A stretch of 58,193 nucleotides of DNA, taken from contig JAFNVH010000058.1 in assembly GCA_017379895.1 (NCBI GenBank), positions 1-58,193 on the forward strand. Reading direction: 5' to 3'. The DNA is from Rikenellaceae bacterium (GTDB lineage Bacteria > Bacteroidota > Bacteroidia > Bacteroidales > Rikenellaceae). Shown piece after piece: positions 8,431-15,219 of this stretch; position 1 is the stretch's first letter, and every line of letters starts with the position of its first letter. The position numbers were made by a program, and so were the translations under genes. Under the pieces are notes generated by a model. It saw nothing but the letters and a program-made list of their open reading frames with translations. It was not told the origin of the DNA and did no database searches.

Positions 8431-9585
8431 ATGACAAAGGTTTTGATCGTTGATCGCTCCAAAAGTATGCGCAACACCCTGCGCGAACGGCTCGAATATG
8501 AGGGATACGCTACCGAATGTGCCGCAACTTCGGCCGCTGCCGATGAGCTATGTTCGCGCTCGACTATCGACATCATACTGACCGACGATGCACACAACGT
8601 GCCACGAATTGGTGTCCCGTTCATTGTGTTGGCCTCGGAGTCGTCGGTTGATGCGGCCGTTGATGCGGTGCGTGCGGGAGCTACGGAGTTTTTGACACGA
8701 CCGATTGATATGAATCGCCTGCTGGGCGCAATACGCAAGGTTTCGGCATCGAGCGCGGCAGAGCCGATTGAGGAGCAACCGACGGTTGCAGTATCGGCCA
8801 AGGTGCGCCGTCGCGTGGTGCGCGTCGAGGAGATTGTGGGTGTTTCGGAGGCTATTTCGCACGTCCGTGAGCTGATCGACAAGGTTGCACCGTCCGATGC
8901 ACGAGTGTTGATTACGGGAGCAAATGGCACGGGAAAGGAGCTGGTGGCTCGATGGTTACACGAAAAGAGTCGTCGCGCGGCTGCTCCGTTTGTTGAGGTG
9001 AATTGTGCGGCGATACCGTCGGAGCTGATCGAGAGCGAGCTGTTTGGTCACGAGAAGGGAGCTTTCACCTCGGCAGTCAAGCAGCGTAAAGGTAAATTCG
9101 AGCAGGCGGCGGGCGGTACACTATTTATGGACGAGATTGGCGATATGAGCCTTTCGGCGCAGGCGAAGGTGCTGCGTGCATTGCAGGAGAATCGCATCAG
9201 CCGCGTGGGTAGCGACCGTGATATCGATGTCAATGTGCGTGTGGTGGCAGCGACGAACAAGAATCTGCGCGAGGAGATTCGACGTGGCAACTTCCGCGAG
9301 GACCTCTACCACCGACTGAGCGTGATTGTGATCTCGGTGCCCGCGCTGGCCGATCGCCGTGGCGATATTCCGCTGCTGGTCGAACACTTTATCGAGAAGA
9401 TTTGTGGTGAGTATTCTATCGCACCGAAGAGTATTGCCCCGACCGCTGTCGAATTGCTGTCGGCAATGCCGTGGAGCGGTAATATCCGCGAACTGCGTAA
9501 TGTTGTCGAGCGATTGATAATTCTAAGCGGCGAGAGTATAACCGCCTCAGATGTCGAGCGTTATGCCGCAGCAAATGTGTTGTGA
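8431..9585 (+). CDS. Sigma54-activator type AAA+ ATPase with degenerate receiver domain
   Basis: A 384-residue NtrC-family protein. The ATG at 8431 (MTKVLIVDRSK) starts the receiver domain; an upstream in-frame start at 8368 lies before the promoter. The N-terminal receiver (1-110) is short and altered: acidic residues are present near 47-48, but the conserved Lys is Arg in LTRPID. The AAA+ core has Walker A GANGTGKE, ELFGHEKGAFTSA (sigma54 loop, with Ser where GAFTGA has Gly), Walker B GTLFMDEIGD and the arginine-finger region FREDLYHRL. It ends at VERYAAANVL, with no room for a Fis-type helix-turn-helix. It probably activates RpoN without binding a specific enhancer, or acts with a partner (inference). 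Confidence 0.85.
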   Translation: MTKVLIVDRSKSMRNTLRERLEYEGYATECAATSAAADELCSRSTIDIILTDDAHNVPRIGVPFIVLASESSVDAAVDAVRAGATEFLTRPIDMNRLLGAIRKVSASSAAEPIEEQPTVAVSAKVRRRVVRVEEIVGVSEAISHVRELIDKVAPSDARVLITGANGTGKELVARWLHEKSRRAAAPFVEVNCAAIPSELIESELFGHEKGAFTSAVKQRKGKFEQAAGGTLFMDEIGDMSLSAQAKVLRALQENRISRVGSDRDIDVNVRVVAATNKNLREEIRRGNFREDLYHRLSVIVISVPALADRRGDIPLLVEHFIEKICGEYSIAPKSIAPTAVELLSAMPWSGNIRELRNVVERLIILSGESITASDVERYAAANVL

Positions 9586-9618
9586 GAAAAACTAAATGCA
9601 GTTTTTTGTAAAACTGCA

Positions 9619-9667
9619 CACCTTCGCGGGCTCGGCCTTTGGCTGACTCCCGCAGCCCGCGAAGGTG
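9619..9667. repeat. Intergenic 14-bp perfect inverted repeat
   Basis: CACCTTCGCGGGCT (9619-9632) and its exact complement (9654-9667) enclose a 21-base loop that itself can pair (GGCC-TTT-GGC). No T-run follows on either strand, so it is not a typical terminator. Confidence 0.7.
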
Positions 9668-9683
9668 CGTAGCATAGACCAAC

Positions 9684-9714
9684 AAAAAAAGCCGCACCCA
9701 ACGCTGGACACGGC
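9684..9714 (-). terminator. Terminator after NarL-type regulator
   Basis: On the minus strand the arms 9706-9714 and 9691-9699 form a 9-bp stem with G-U pairs, followed by seven U. Confidence 0.7.
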
Positions 9715-9737
9715 CTATTTTATACCCTAAGCCTCAA

Positions 9738-10403
9738 TTAAATCTCCACCAAATTGTGCTTGATAGCGTAGACCACCAGGTTAGCGGTGTTCGGGCAACC
9801 TGTCTTATCCAGGATGTTGGCGCGGTGCTTGTCGACGGTGCGCTTTGAAATAAAGAGTTTGTCGGCAATCTGCTGATTCGACAGACCTTTGCATATCTCC
9901 AACAGTACCTCCAACTCGCGTTCCGAAAGTTCCTCGTCGTCCTCGGTCGCAACCTGCGGACTGGGTTGGGGTGTGGTGCGCAGACAGCTGACCAGCGAAT
10001 CCAGCAACTCCTGCGAGAAGTAGCTGCCGCCATTGGCTACGGTCTCGATCGCGGTGGTCACCTCGTCGATATCCGAACTTTTGAGCAGAAATCCTTTTGC
10101 TCCCACCGATACCATACGGTAGTAGTAATCCTCGTCGCCAAACATTGAGAGTGTGATGACTTTCAGGTCGGGACGTATCTCGAGTGCGCGGGCGGTGGTC
10201 TCGTCACCCGAGATGCCTCCCATAGCTATATCCATAAATACTACATCGATGTCGCAGTCGGGTAGTTTCGCAAGAAACTCCTCGCCACTCGACGCCTCGC
10301 CGACCACCTGGCAGTCGTTGCGCGAGTCGAGCAAACCACGCAATCCGTTGCGGAAGAGCGTGTGGTCATCGACTAAGAAAATTTTGTAAGGTTGGTTACT
10401 CAT
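9738..10403 (-). CDS. NarL/FixJ-type response regulator
   Basis: A 221-residue DNA-binding regulator, partner of the kinase just upstream. The ATG at 10403 starts MSNQPYKIFLVDDHTLFRNG; the frame extends only to a TTG above it. The receiver domain shows the acidic pair VDD, phospho-acceptor in DVVFMDIAM (about residue 56), and the Lys of GFLLKSS. A linker follows, then a LuxR-type helix-turn-helix (about 155-215) with LSERELEVLLEICKGLSNQQ and ISKRTVDKHRANI. Seven bases separate it from the kinase stop, so the pair is one operon. The target genes are unknown. Confidence 0.93.
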   Translation of the reverse strand: MSNQPYKIFLVDDHTLFRNGLRGLLDSRNDCQVVGEASSGEEFLAKLPDCDIDVVFMDIAMGGISGDETTARALEIRPDLKVITLSMFGDEDYYYRMVSVGAKGFLLKSSDIDEVTTAIETVANGGSYFSQELLDSLVSCLRTTPQPSPQVATEDDEELSERELEVLLEICKGLSNQQIADKLFISKRTVDKHRANILDKTGCPNTANLVVYAIKHNLVEI

Positions 10404-10410
10404 TGTCAAT

Positions 10411-11379
10411 CTATTCTTCGTTAACAATAGGTTCGCTCGATGTGCTCACGATAATCGATGCGGCCATACCCGCATTGGGCTGGCTTGTGATGTCGATAAT
10501 GCCACCGAGAGAGTGTATTCGTGAAGTGAGGTTCGACATTCCCATACCGCAATCGCTCACGGCTCGGGTGTCGAATCCGCAACCATTATCCTTGTAGGTT
10601 AGGTATATACGGTCGTATACGTGTTGCAGATTGATTTCGATCCGGGTGCAGCCCGAGTGTTTGAGTGAGTTGTTGATCAACTCGCACGTTACGCGATAGA
10701 GCACCACTTCGAGATCGCGATCGAAGCGCTCCTTGCGCAGGTTGGTATCAAACTGAACATCGATTGTGCTCAACTGCGGGCTCTTGTTGATGAAGTTGCT
10801 GATGCCGCGCACCAAACCGAAGTCGTTGAGCACCTGCGGCGAGAGGTTGTTCGAGATCTCGCGCAACGAACGGATTGCCTCGTCGATTACGATCGAGGTG
10901 GAGGCGATCAGTTCGCGATCTTCCTTGGCCTCAGCGCGTTTTGCCAATACCGACATCGACATCTTGGCCGACGATAGCAACGGACCCATACCGTCGTGCA
11001 GCTCGCGCGAGTAACGCGAGCGGAACTTCTCCTCGGTGCGCAATACGGCTGCAACGATTCGCTTGTTGGTCAGTCTGCGTTGATGGTTGAGGTGGCTGAT
11101 GTAGGTAAAAAATTTATGGGCATAGAGTACTCCTACGGCAATACATAGCGAGGCGATGGCGTCGAGCCACATTAGTAGCTCTTTGGGTCCGTGGATGCTT
11201 GAACCGTCGATCAATATCTGGATATATTGTTCGAATCGTGTCACCGACATAGCGGTCATTCCGATGATCAGCAGAGTCCATATCGAGTTGAATTTGGTCA
11301 GACGCACCAATCTGATGGCTGCGATTATAGCCATTGTTTGAAGAATGATCGATATGATAATTAGCGCTTTAAGTATCAT
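10411..11379 (-). CDS. HisKA_3-type sensor histidine kinase
   Basis: A 322-residue membrane kinase. Three hydrophobic segments lie in the first 110 residues (about 3-23, 33-50, 73-93) with almost no periplasmic domain, so the signal is probably membrane-borne or cytosolic. The dimerisation box has the phospho-His in RYSRELHDGMGPLLSSAKM. The ATPase domain has the N-box ELINNSLKHSG, DNGCGFD and GMGMSNL. This is the usual partner type for NarL/FixJ regulators, and its stop is seven bases before that gene's start. A likely -7 TATATTTG lies at 11423-11430. The stretch 11431-11649 shows nothing else I can support. Confidence 0.92.
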   Translation of the reverse strand: MILKALIIISIILQTMAIIAAIRLVRLTKFNSIWTLLIIGMTAMSVTRFEQYIQILIDGSSIHGPKELLMWLDAIASLCIAVGVLYAHKFFTYISHLNHQRRLTNKRIVAAVLRTEEKFRSRYSRELHDGMGPLLSSAKMSMSVLAKRAEAKEDRELIASTSIVIDEAIRSLREISNNLSPQVLNDFGLVRGISNFINKSPQLSTIDVQFDTNLRKERFDRDLEVVLYRVTCELINNSLKHSGCTRIEINLQHVYDRIYLTYKDNGCGFDTRAVSDCGMGMSNLTSRIHSLGGIIDITSQPNAGMAASIIVSTSSEPIVNEE

Positions 11380-11422
11380 ATTTGAAACTCGTTAATCGGG
11401 CACAGCACAGGTTTTCGATGAA

Positions 11423-11430
11423 CAAATATA
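11423..11430 (-). promoter_or_regulatory. Likely -7 element of the kinase/regulator operon
   Basis: TATATTTG on the minus strand, 44 bases before the kinase ATG. No clear -33 partner is seen. Confidence 0.5.
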
Positions 11431-11649
11431 TGGAAAAAATTGGAGATAACCTAACCGCTTCGCCCAAATTCGATCTAAATTCGTCAAATAGACTAAAGCT
11501 GGTGAAATGTGTAATCTTTTGGCTGACTAAATCGGTTAAAAAATAGCCTAAATGGCGTAAAAGTGGGCGATAAATCGAATATCCTATTGTAAAATTCAGC
11601 CCAATATTGTAGTTTTGTGATGGCTAAAACGATAATTTGCGATCGATAG

Positions 11650-11721
11650 TAGTCCCGACGGGAATCGAACCCATATCGTATGAACCGGAATCATATATTC
11701 TATCCATTGAACTACGGGACC
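11650..11721 (-). tRNA. tRNA-Arg (anticodon CCG)
   Basis: A minus-strand cloverleaf: acceptor GGTCCCG with CGGGACT (G1-U72 wobble), D arm GTTCAATGGATAGAAT, anticodon stem TATGA/TCATA around TTCCGGT giving CCG, and T arm GGGTTCGATTCCC. The discriminator is A. Confidence 0.93.
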
Positions 11722-11786
11722 AAACCGAGTTGCAAATATGGGGAAAATATTTAGATTTTAAAAATTAATAACCGAAATTATAAACT

Positions 11787-12437
11787 ATGACACAAAACCC
11801 CAACTTGGTTGCCGATGCTCCGTCGAAGCTCACCGCCTGGCAGCGAATCGAAACGCTGGTCAAGATGAGTGGTATGAGTATCAACGCTTTCGCGCGTTGC
11901 ATCGGTTTGTCACGAGGCGAAAACCTATACCAAATCAAGAAGGGTAACAACGGCATCAGTCGCGAGTTGGCGCGACGCATTGTCGACTACTATCCGCAGA
12001 TCAGTTTTTCGTGGTTGATGACGGGCGAGGGGGCGATGTATGTCGATGGTAAGAGTGCGACGGGTATTCCGTTCTTCAACTGCTCGTGTCCCGAGGATAT
12101 CCACCGCATTGCCAATGGTGAGCCTGATGGTTATGTGGCGATGCCAGGGCTAGAAGATTGCTGTGCGGTGATTGCCCATAATTGGCGCGATAAGGATGGA
12201 TTCCCCGAGGGGTCGTACATTTTTTTGCACCGTATGGATAATCGCTATGTTCGTATGGGGCAATATTTTCTGATTTCGGATCAATATGTTGGTGCGTGTT
12301 ATATCAGAACGCTGAGCAAGACGCGCAAATTGAAGGTGACGGGCAGCAAGGTGCCTGCCACACTGAACCACCTCAATCGCGAGGAGGCTCGAACGCTCTA
12401 CCAGATACGCGGAGTGTTGAATCTTGTTGAAAAATAA
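11787..12437 (+). CDS. XRE-family regulator with inactive S24/LexA-like domain
   Basis: 216 residues. An N-terminal helix-turn-helix (about 18-75) has MSINAFARCIGLSRGENLYQ and the family-typical SWLMTGEGAMY. The C-terminal part (about 105-185) aligns by eye with the S24 peptidase of the repressor at 28519 (DCCAVIAH..., FPEGSYIFLHR, MGQYFLISD). The Ser of GDSM, however, is replaced in AHNWRD, and the catalytic Lys is Cys in GACYIRTL. It therefore should not self-cleave and would not be an SOS-type switch (inference). It lies 16 bases upstream of lgt on the same strand and may share its transcript. The bound ligand and target genes are unknown. Confidence 0.75.
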   Translation: MTQNPNLVADAPSKLTAWQRIETLVKMSGMSINAFARCIGLSRGENLYQIKKGNNGISRELARRIVDYYPQISFSWLMTGEGAMYVDGKSATGIPFFNCSCPEDIHRIANGEPDGYVAMPGLEDCCAVIAHNWRDKDGFPEGSYIFLHRMDNRYVRMGQYFLISDQYVGACYIRTLSKTRKLKVTGSKVPATLNHLNREEARTLYQIRGVLNLVEK

Positions 12438-12453
12438 TTTAATATAAGTACAT

Positions 12454-13350
12454 ATGTTAATGTCAATCTATTGGGACTTTGATCCCGTAATGTTGCGCCT
12501 GGGCGAGAGTTTTGATATTCGCTACTATGGCCTGATGTGGGCTTTGGCTATCGGTTTGGCGGCGGTGATGTTCGATCGCTTTGTCAAGCGCGAGGGACTG
12601 CCCGAAAAGGTTTCGGAGTCGATCTTCTATTTCGGAACGTTGGCGACTATCATCGGCTCGCGTGTGGGTCACTGCCTGTTCTATGAGCCCGATAAGTACC
12701 TGGCTGAACCGCTACGTATTCTGACCGATATCCGCGATGGCGGTATGGCGAGTCACGGTGCAGCAATCGGTCTGCTGATCGGCTTGTGGTTGTTCTCGCG
12801 CCGCAATAAGTTGCCCTATCTCTGGTCGCTCGATCGAATTATGATCGGAGTTGCTATCGGTGGTGCGATGGTGCGTTTTGGTAACCTGTTCAATTCGGAG
12901 ATTATCGGTGCTCCGACTGATGCACCGTGGGGCTTCATTTTTGCTCGACTCTATCCCGCCGGTACACCCGTTGAGGCGATGGTGGCACGTCACCCCGCGC
13001 AGATCTATGAGGCTTTGTGCTATATAGTTACATTCGTGGTGCTGGCTTGGCTCTACTATAAGCGCGATATGGCGCGTCGTCGTCCGGGATTTATGTTTGG
13101 TGTGGGTCTGATCGGTATCTTCCTCACACGATTCCTGATCGAGTTTGTCAAGGAGAATCAGGAGGCCTTCGAGCAGTCGATGACACTCAATATGGGTCAG
13201 TGGCTCAGCGTGCCGTTCATTGCGTTGGCGTTTGTGCTGATTTGGTACTCGATGTCGCGTCCTGAGGTTAAAACTGCGGAGGTGAAGAGTGCTCCCGCAA
13301 CGCCCGCACCCGCAACCAAGAAACCAAAAGCTAAGAAGAAAAAGTGGTAA
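12454..13350 (+). CDS. lgt: Prolipoprotein diacylglyceryl transferase
   Basis: Transfers diacylglycerol from phosphatidylglycerol to the lipobox Cys of prelipoproteins, in the inner membrane; the many lipoproteins in this window would be substrates. The 298 residues have about seven membrane helices. Seen: RYYG (Tyr24/25), H101 in GGMASHGAAIG, and the signature RFGNLFNSEIIG with R141, G143, N144 and E149, all corresponding to essential residues of the E. coli enzyme. The last 35 residues are an Ala/Pro/Lys-rich cytosolic tail not needed for catalysis. The next gene begins inside its last codons (7-base overlap). Confidence 0.95.
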   Translation: MLMSIYWDFDPVMLRLGESFDIRYYGLMWALAIGLAAVMFDRFVKREGLPEKVSESIFYFGTLATIIGSRVGHCLFYEPDKYLAEPLRILTDIRDGGMASHGAAIGLLIGLWLFSRRNKLPYLWSLDRIMIGVAIGGAMVRFGNLFNSEIIGAPTDAPWGFIFARLYPAGTPVEAMVARHPAQIYEALCYIVTFVVLAWLYYKRDMARRRPGFMFGVGLIGIFLTRFLIEFVKENQEAFEQSMTLNMGQWLSVPFIALAFVLIWYSMSRPEVKTAEVKSAPATPAPATKKPKAKKKKW

Positions 13351-14192
13351 ACGATAGCATTACACAGCTGCTGCTTAATCTGTTGGCGCAGCATCGTACG
13401 GTGTTTTTGCCCAGCATAGGTACGTTGCGCTTTGGTCGAATTGCGGCCAAACTTGACGGTATGACGCTCACTCCGCCTCGCAATACGTTCCGATATTCGA
13501 GTCGCGAGGAGGGACTTTCGTTGCTCGATGAGTTGATTGCAGTGGCGGGTTGCACGCGCGAGGAGGGCGAGGAGGCTTATCGCCGCTGGCTGCACCGCAT
13601 CAAGCAGGGCCACTCGGTGATGATCGAGGGTGTTGGTTGTATCGAGTCGGACTTCTTCAAACCCTCGGAGGAGTTGGATCGTCTGCTCAATCCCGTAGCA
13701 GCTACACCTATTGTGTTGCGTCGCCGTCGTTCGTTGCGAGGTGTGTGGATCGGCCTGGCGGTTGTTGTTGTGGTGGGTGCGGCCGGTACTGCTTGGTGGT
13801 ACTTGCAGAACCGACCGACCGTTGCCCCTGCGGTTGTTGCACAAGAGGTTGTTGCACCTGCGCCAGAAACGATTGATAGCGTGGCGGTTGAGGAGGTTGT
13901 TGAACCTGAGCCCGTTGAGGAGGTGGTTGTGCCCGAGTCGACCGCGACAGGTCGGATAACGTCGGGTGTGAGCTATGTTGTTGTTGGAGTCTTCTCGACC
14001 GAGGAGAATGCCCGAAAATATATTGAGCAGATGGCGCGCCGCAATCCTGAAATCGCGTGCCGAGTCTATGCGTTCCAGGGCTCGAAATTTATGGTAAGTG
14101 GTTTTGAATCGACCGATGGTGCCGAGGCCTCGGCATTTATCCGCGACCACCGTGCTGCACTGCCCGACCTGTGGGTCTATAAACGTAAATAA
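13344..14192 (+). CDS. CCDC81-type HU domain / SPOR domain membrane protein
   Basis: 282 residues. The N-terminal 105 residues resemble the paired CCDC81-like prokaryotic HU domains (FLPSIGTLRFGRIAAKLDG...PPRNTFRY, then VMIEGVGCIESD). A membrane helix at 133-154 follows, then a Val/Glu/Pro-rich linker, then a C-terminal SPOR domain (about 206-282; GVSYVVVGVFSTEENARKY, RVYAFQGSKFMVSGF). SPOR domains bind denuded peptidoglycan at the septum, and HU folds bind nucleic acid or protein on the cytosolic side. Such proteins may link the envelope to the cell interior during division (inference). The start is a GTG at 13344 overlapping the lgt stop (GTGGTAA); no ATG gives the full domain. Confidence 0.8.
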   Translation: MVNDSITQLLLNLLAQHRTVFLPSIGTLRFGRIAAKLDGMTLTPPRNTFRYSSREEGLSLLDELIAVAGCTREEGEEAYRRWLHRIKQGHSVMIEGVGCIESDFFKPSEELDRLLNPVAATPIVLRRRRSLRGVWIGLAVVVVVGAAGTAWWYLQNRPTVAPAVVAQEVVAPAPETIDSVAVEEVVEPEPVEEVVVPESTATGRITSGVSYVVVGVFSTEENARKYIEQMARRNPEIACRVYAFQGSKFMVSGFESTDGAEASAFIRDHRAALPDLWVYKRK

Positions 14193-14198
14193 ACAAGA

Positions 14199-14226
14199 AA
14201 GGCTGCCCGTCGGGGGCGGCCTTTTT
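14199..14226 (+). terminator. Terminator after lgt operon
   Basis: AAGGCTGCCC (14199-14208) pairs with GGGCGGCCTT (14214-14223), then a T-run. Confidence 0.85.
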
Positions 14227-14248
14227 GTTGCTTAGTGGTGGCGACGTT

Positions 14249-15070
14249 CTACTCGATTGGAATCTGAATGATCGACAGCCAGCGATCGGGGTCGTCTTGG
14301 TTCCAAATACCGTCAATGTAGCAGGTGCGCGGATCGTCTGCAATCTTGTAACCCTGCTCCTCCATATAGCTGAATGCTTGGGCGTACGATTCGTAGAAAC
14401 GTTCGTAAGGACCAATGTGCTTCATACATAGTGCTTTCGCCACAGCAGGTAGACGCTTAAACTGTATGATGCCGCTATTATTGCCCATCTTCTCCACCTG
14501 CTCGCAATACTCGATGTCGATGCTGGCAGAGCGGTACTCTTGATTGTGCTCTATGGTAAAGCAGTATCCGGGAGGAGGGCACTTGCAACCGAGGCGCTGC
14601 ATCTCGGGGCCAATCTTATTCACGCAAAGCAGCCCCAGTTGGCTATAATCAGCGATGACCTCACGATGAGTTGCCACGATAATCTCGGGCAGAGATTGAA
14701 TGCTAAATTTTTCCATTGTGTTGATCTGTTTGTGAGAGTCCACCCATTTGAGCAGTTGACTACGGCGCTCCGTCAGCAATTGCAGCTGTCGCTCTGTTTC
14801 CTCTATCTTTTGAGTTAGTTGTTCGATGCTTGGCTGTGTGCCTTTGTCTAACAACTCCTTTATTTCCTCGAGAGTGAAACCCTGTCGCTGCAAGCCACGA
14901 ATGGTGTTGAGCCGTTGCATCTGTGCTATGCTGTAATAGCGATACCCCGTCCATTCATCCACTTCATCGGGTGCAAGCAGCCCTCGCTGCTCATAGTGAC
15001 GTAAGGTCTTCACGGTCACCTGCATTATCTTTGAGAACTCTCCGATTTTTAACTTTGTTTTGTTCCTCAT
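14249..15070 (-). CDS. MerR-family regulator with GyrI-like effector domain
   Basis: 273 residues. The N-terminal winged helix has LKIGEFSKIMQVTVKTLRHY and LLAPDEVDEWTGYRYY, followed by the MerR coiled coil (about 80-115). The C-terminal domain (about 120-273) has the GyrI/BmrR effector-binding pattern ending SIIQIPIE, which binds hydrophobic or cationic drugs in BmrR and BltR. No transporter gene is adjacent on this strand; the upstream M3 gene has its own terminator, so autoregulation or a distant target is likely (inference). Its own promoter (15099-15131) has a lengthened spacer with a dyad, as MerR promoters do. Confidence 0.9.
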   Translation of the reverse strand: MRNKTKLKIGEFSKIMQVTVKTLRHYEQRGLLAPDEVDEWTGYRYYSIAQMQRLNTIRGLQRQGFTLEEIKELLDKGTQPSIEQLTQKIEETERQLQLLTERRSQLLKWVDSHKQINTMEKFSIQSLPEIIVATHREVIADYSQLGLLCVNKIGPEMQRLGCKCPPPGYCFTIEHNQEYRSASIDIEYCEQVEKMGNNSGIIQFKRLPAVAKALCMKHIGPYERFYESYAQAFSYMEEQGYKIADDPRTCYIDGIWNQDDPDRWLSIIQIPIE

Positions 15071-15098
15071 AATCGTACGATTTATTTGCCGGCGAGTG

Positions 15099-15131
15099 CA
15101 AAGTTAATACATACCCTTAGGTACGAGTCAA
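15099..15131 (-). promoter_or_regulatory. MerR-type promoter/operator
   Basis: On the minus strand TTG (15129-15131), a 22-base spacer, then TAACTTTG (15099-15106). Within the spacer is the dyad TACC-N4-GGTA (15112-15123). The spacer is 2-3 bases longer than the usual 19-20, in the way MerR-activated promoters are over-long. Confidence 0.65.
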
Positions 15132-15161
15132 GAGAAATGTGAAATATTTTCGACCGAAAAC

Positions 15162-15195
15162 AACAAAGTCGCGCCCCTCGGAGCGCGACTTTGTT
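15162..15195 (-). terminator. Terminator after M3 peptidase
   Basis: A perfect 13-bp stem (15162-15174 with 15183-15195), then a U-containing tail on the minus strand. Confidence 0.85.
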
Positions 15196-15219
15196 ATTGC
15201 GAGTGATGTTTGGTTACAT

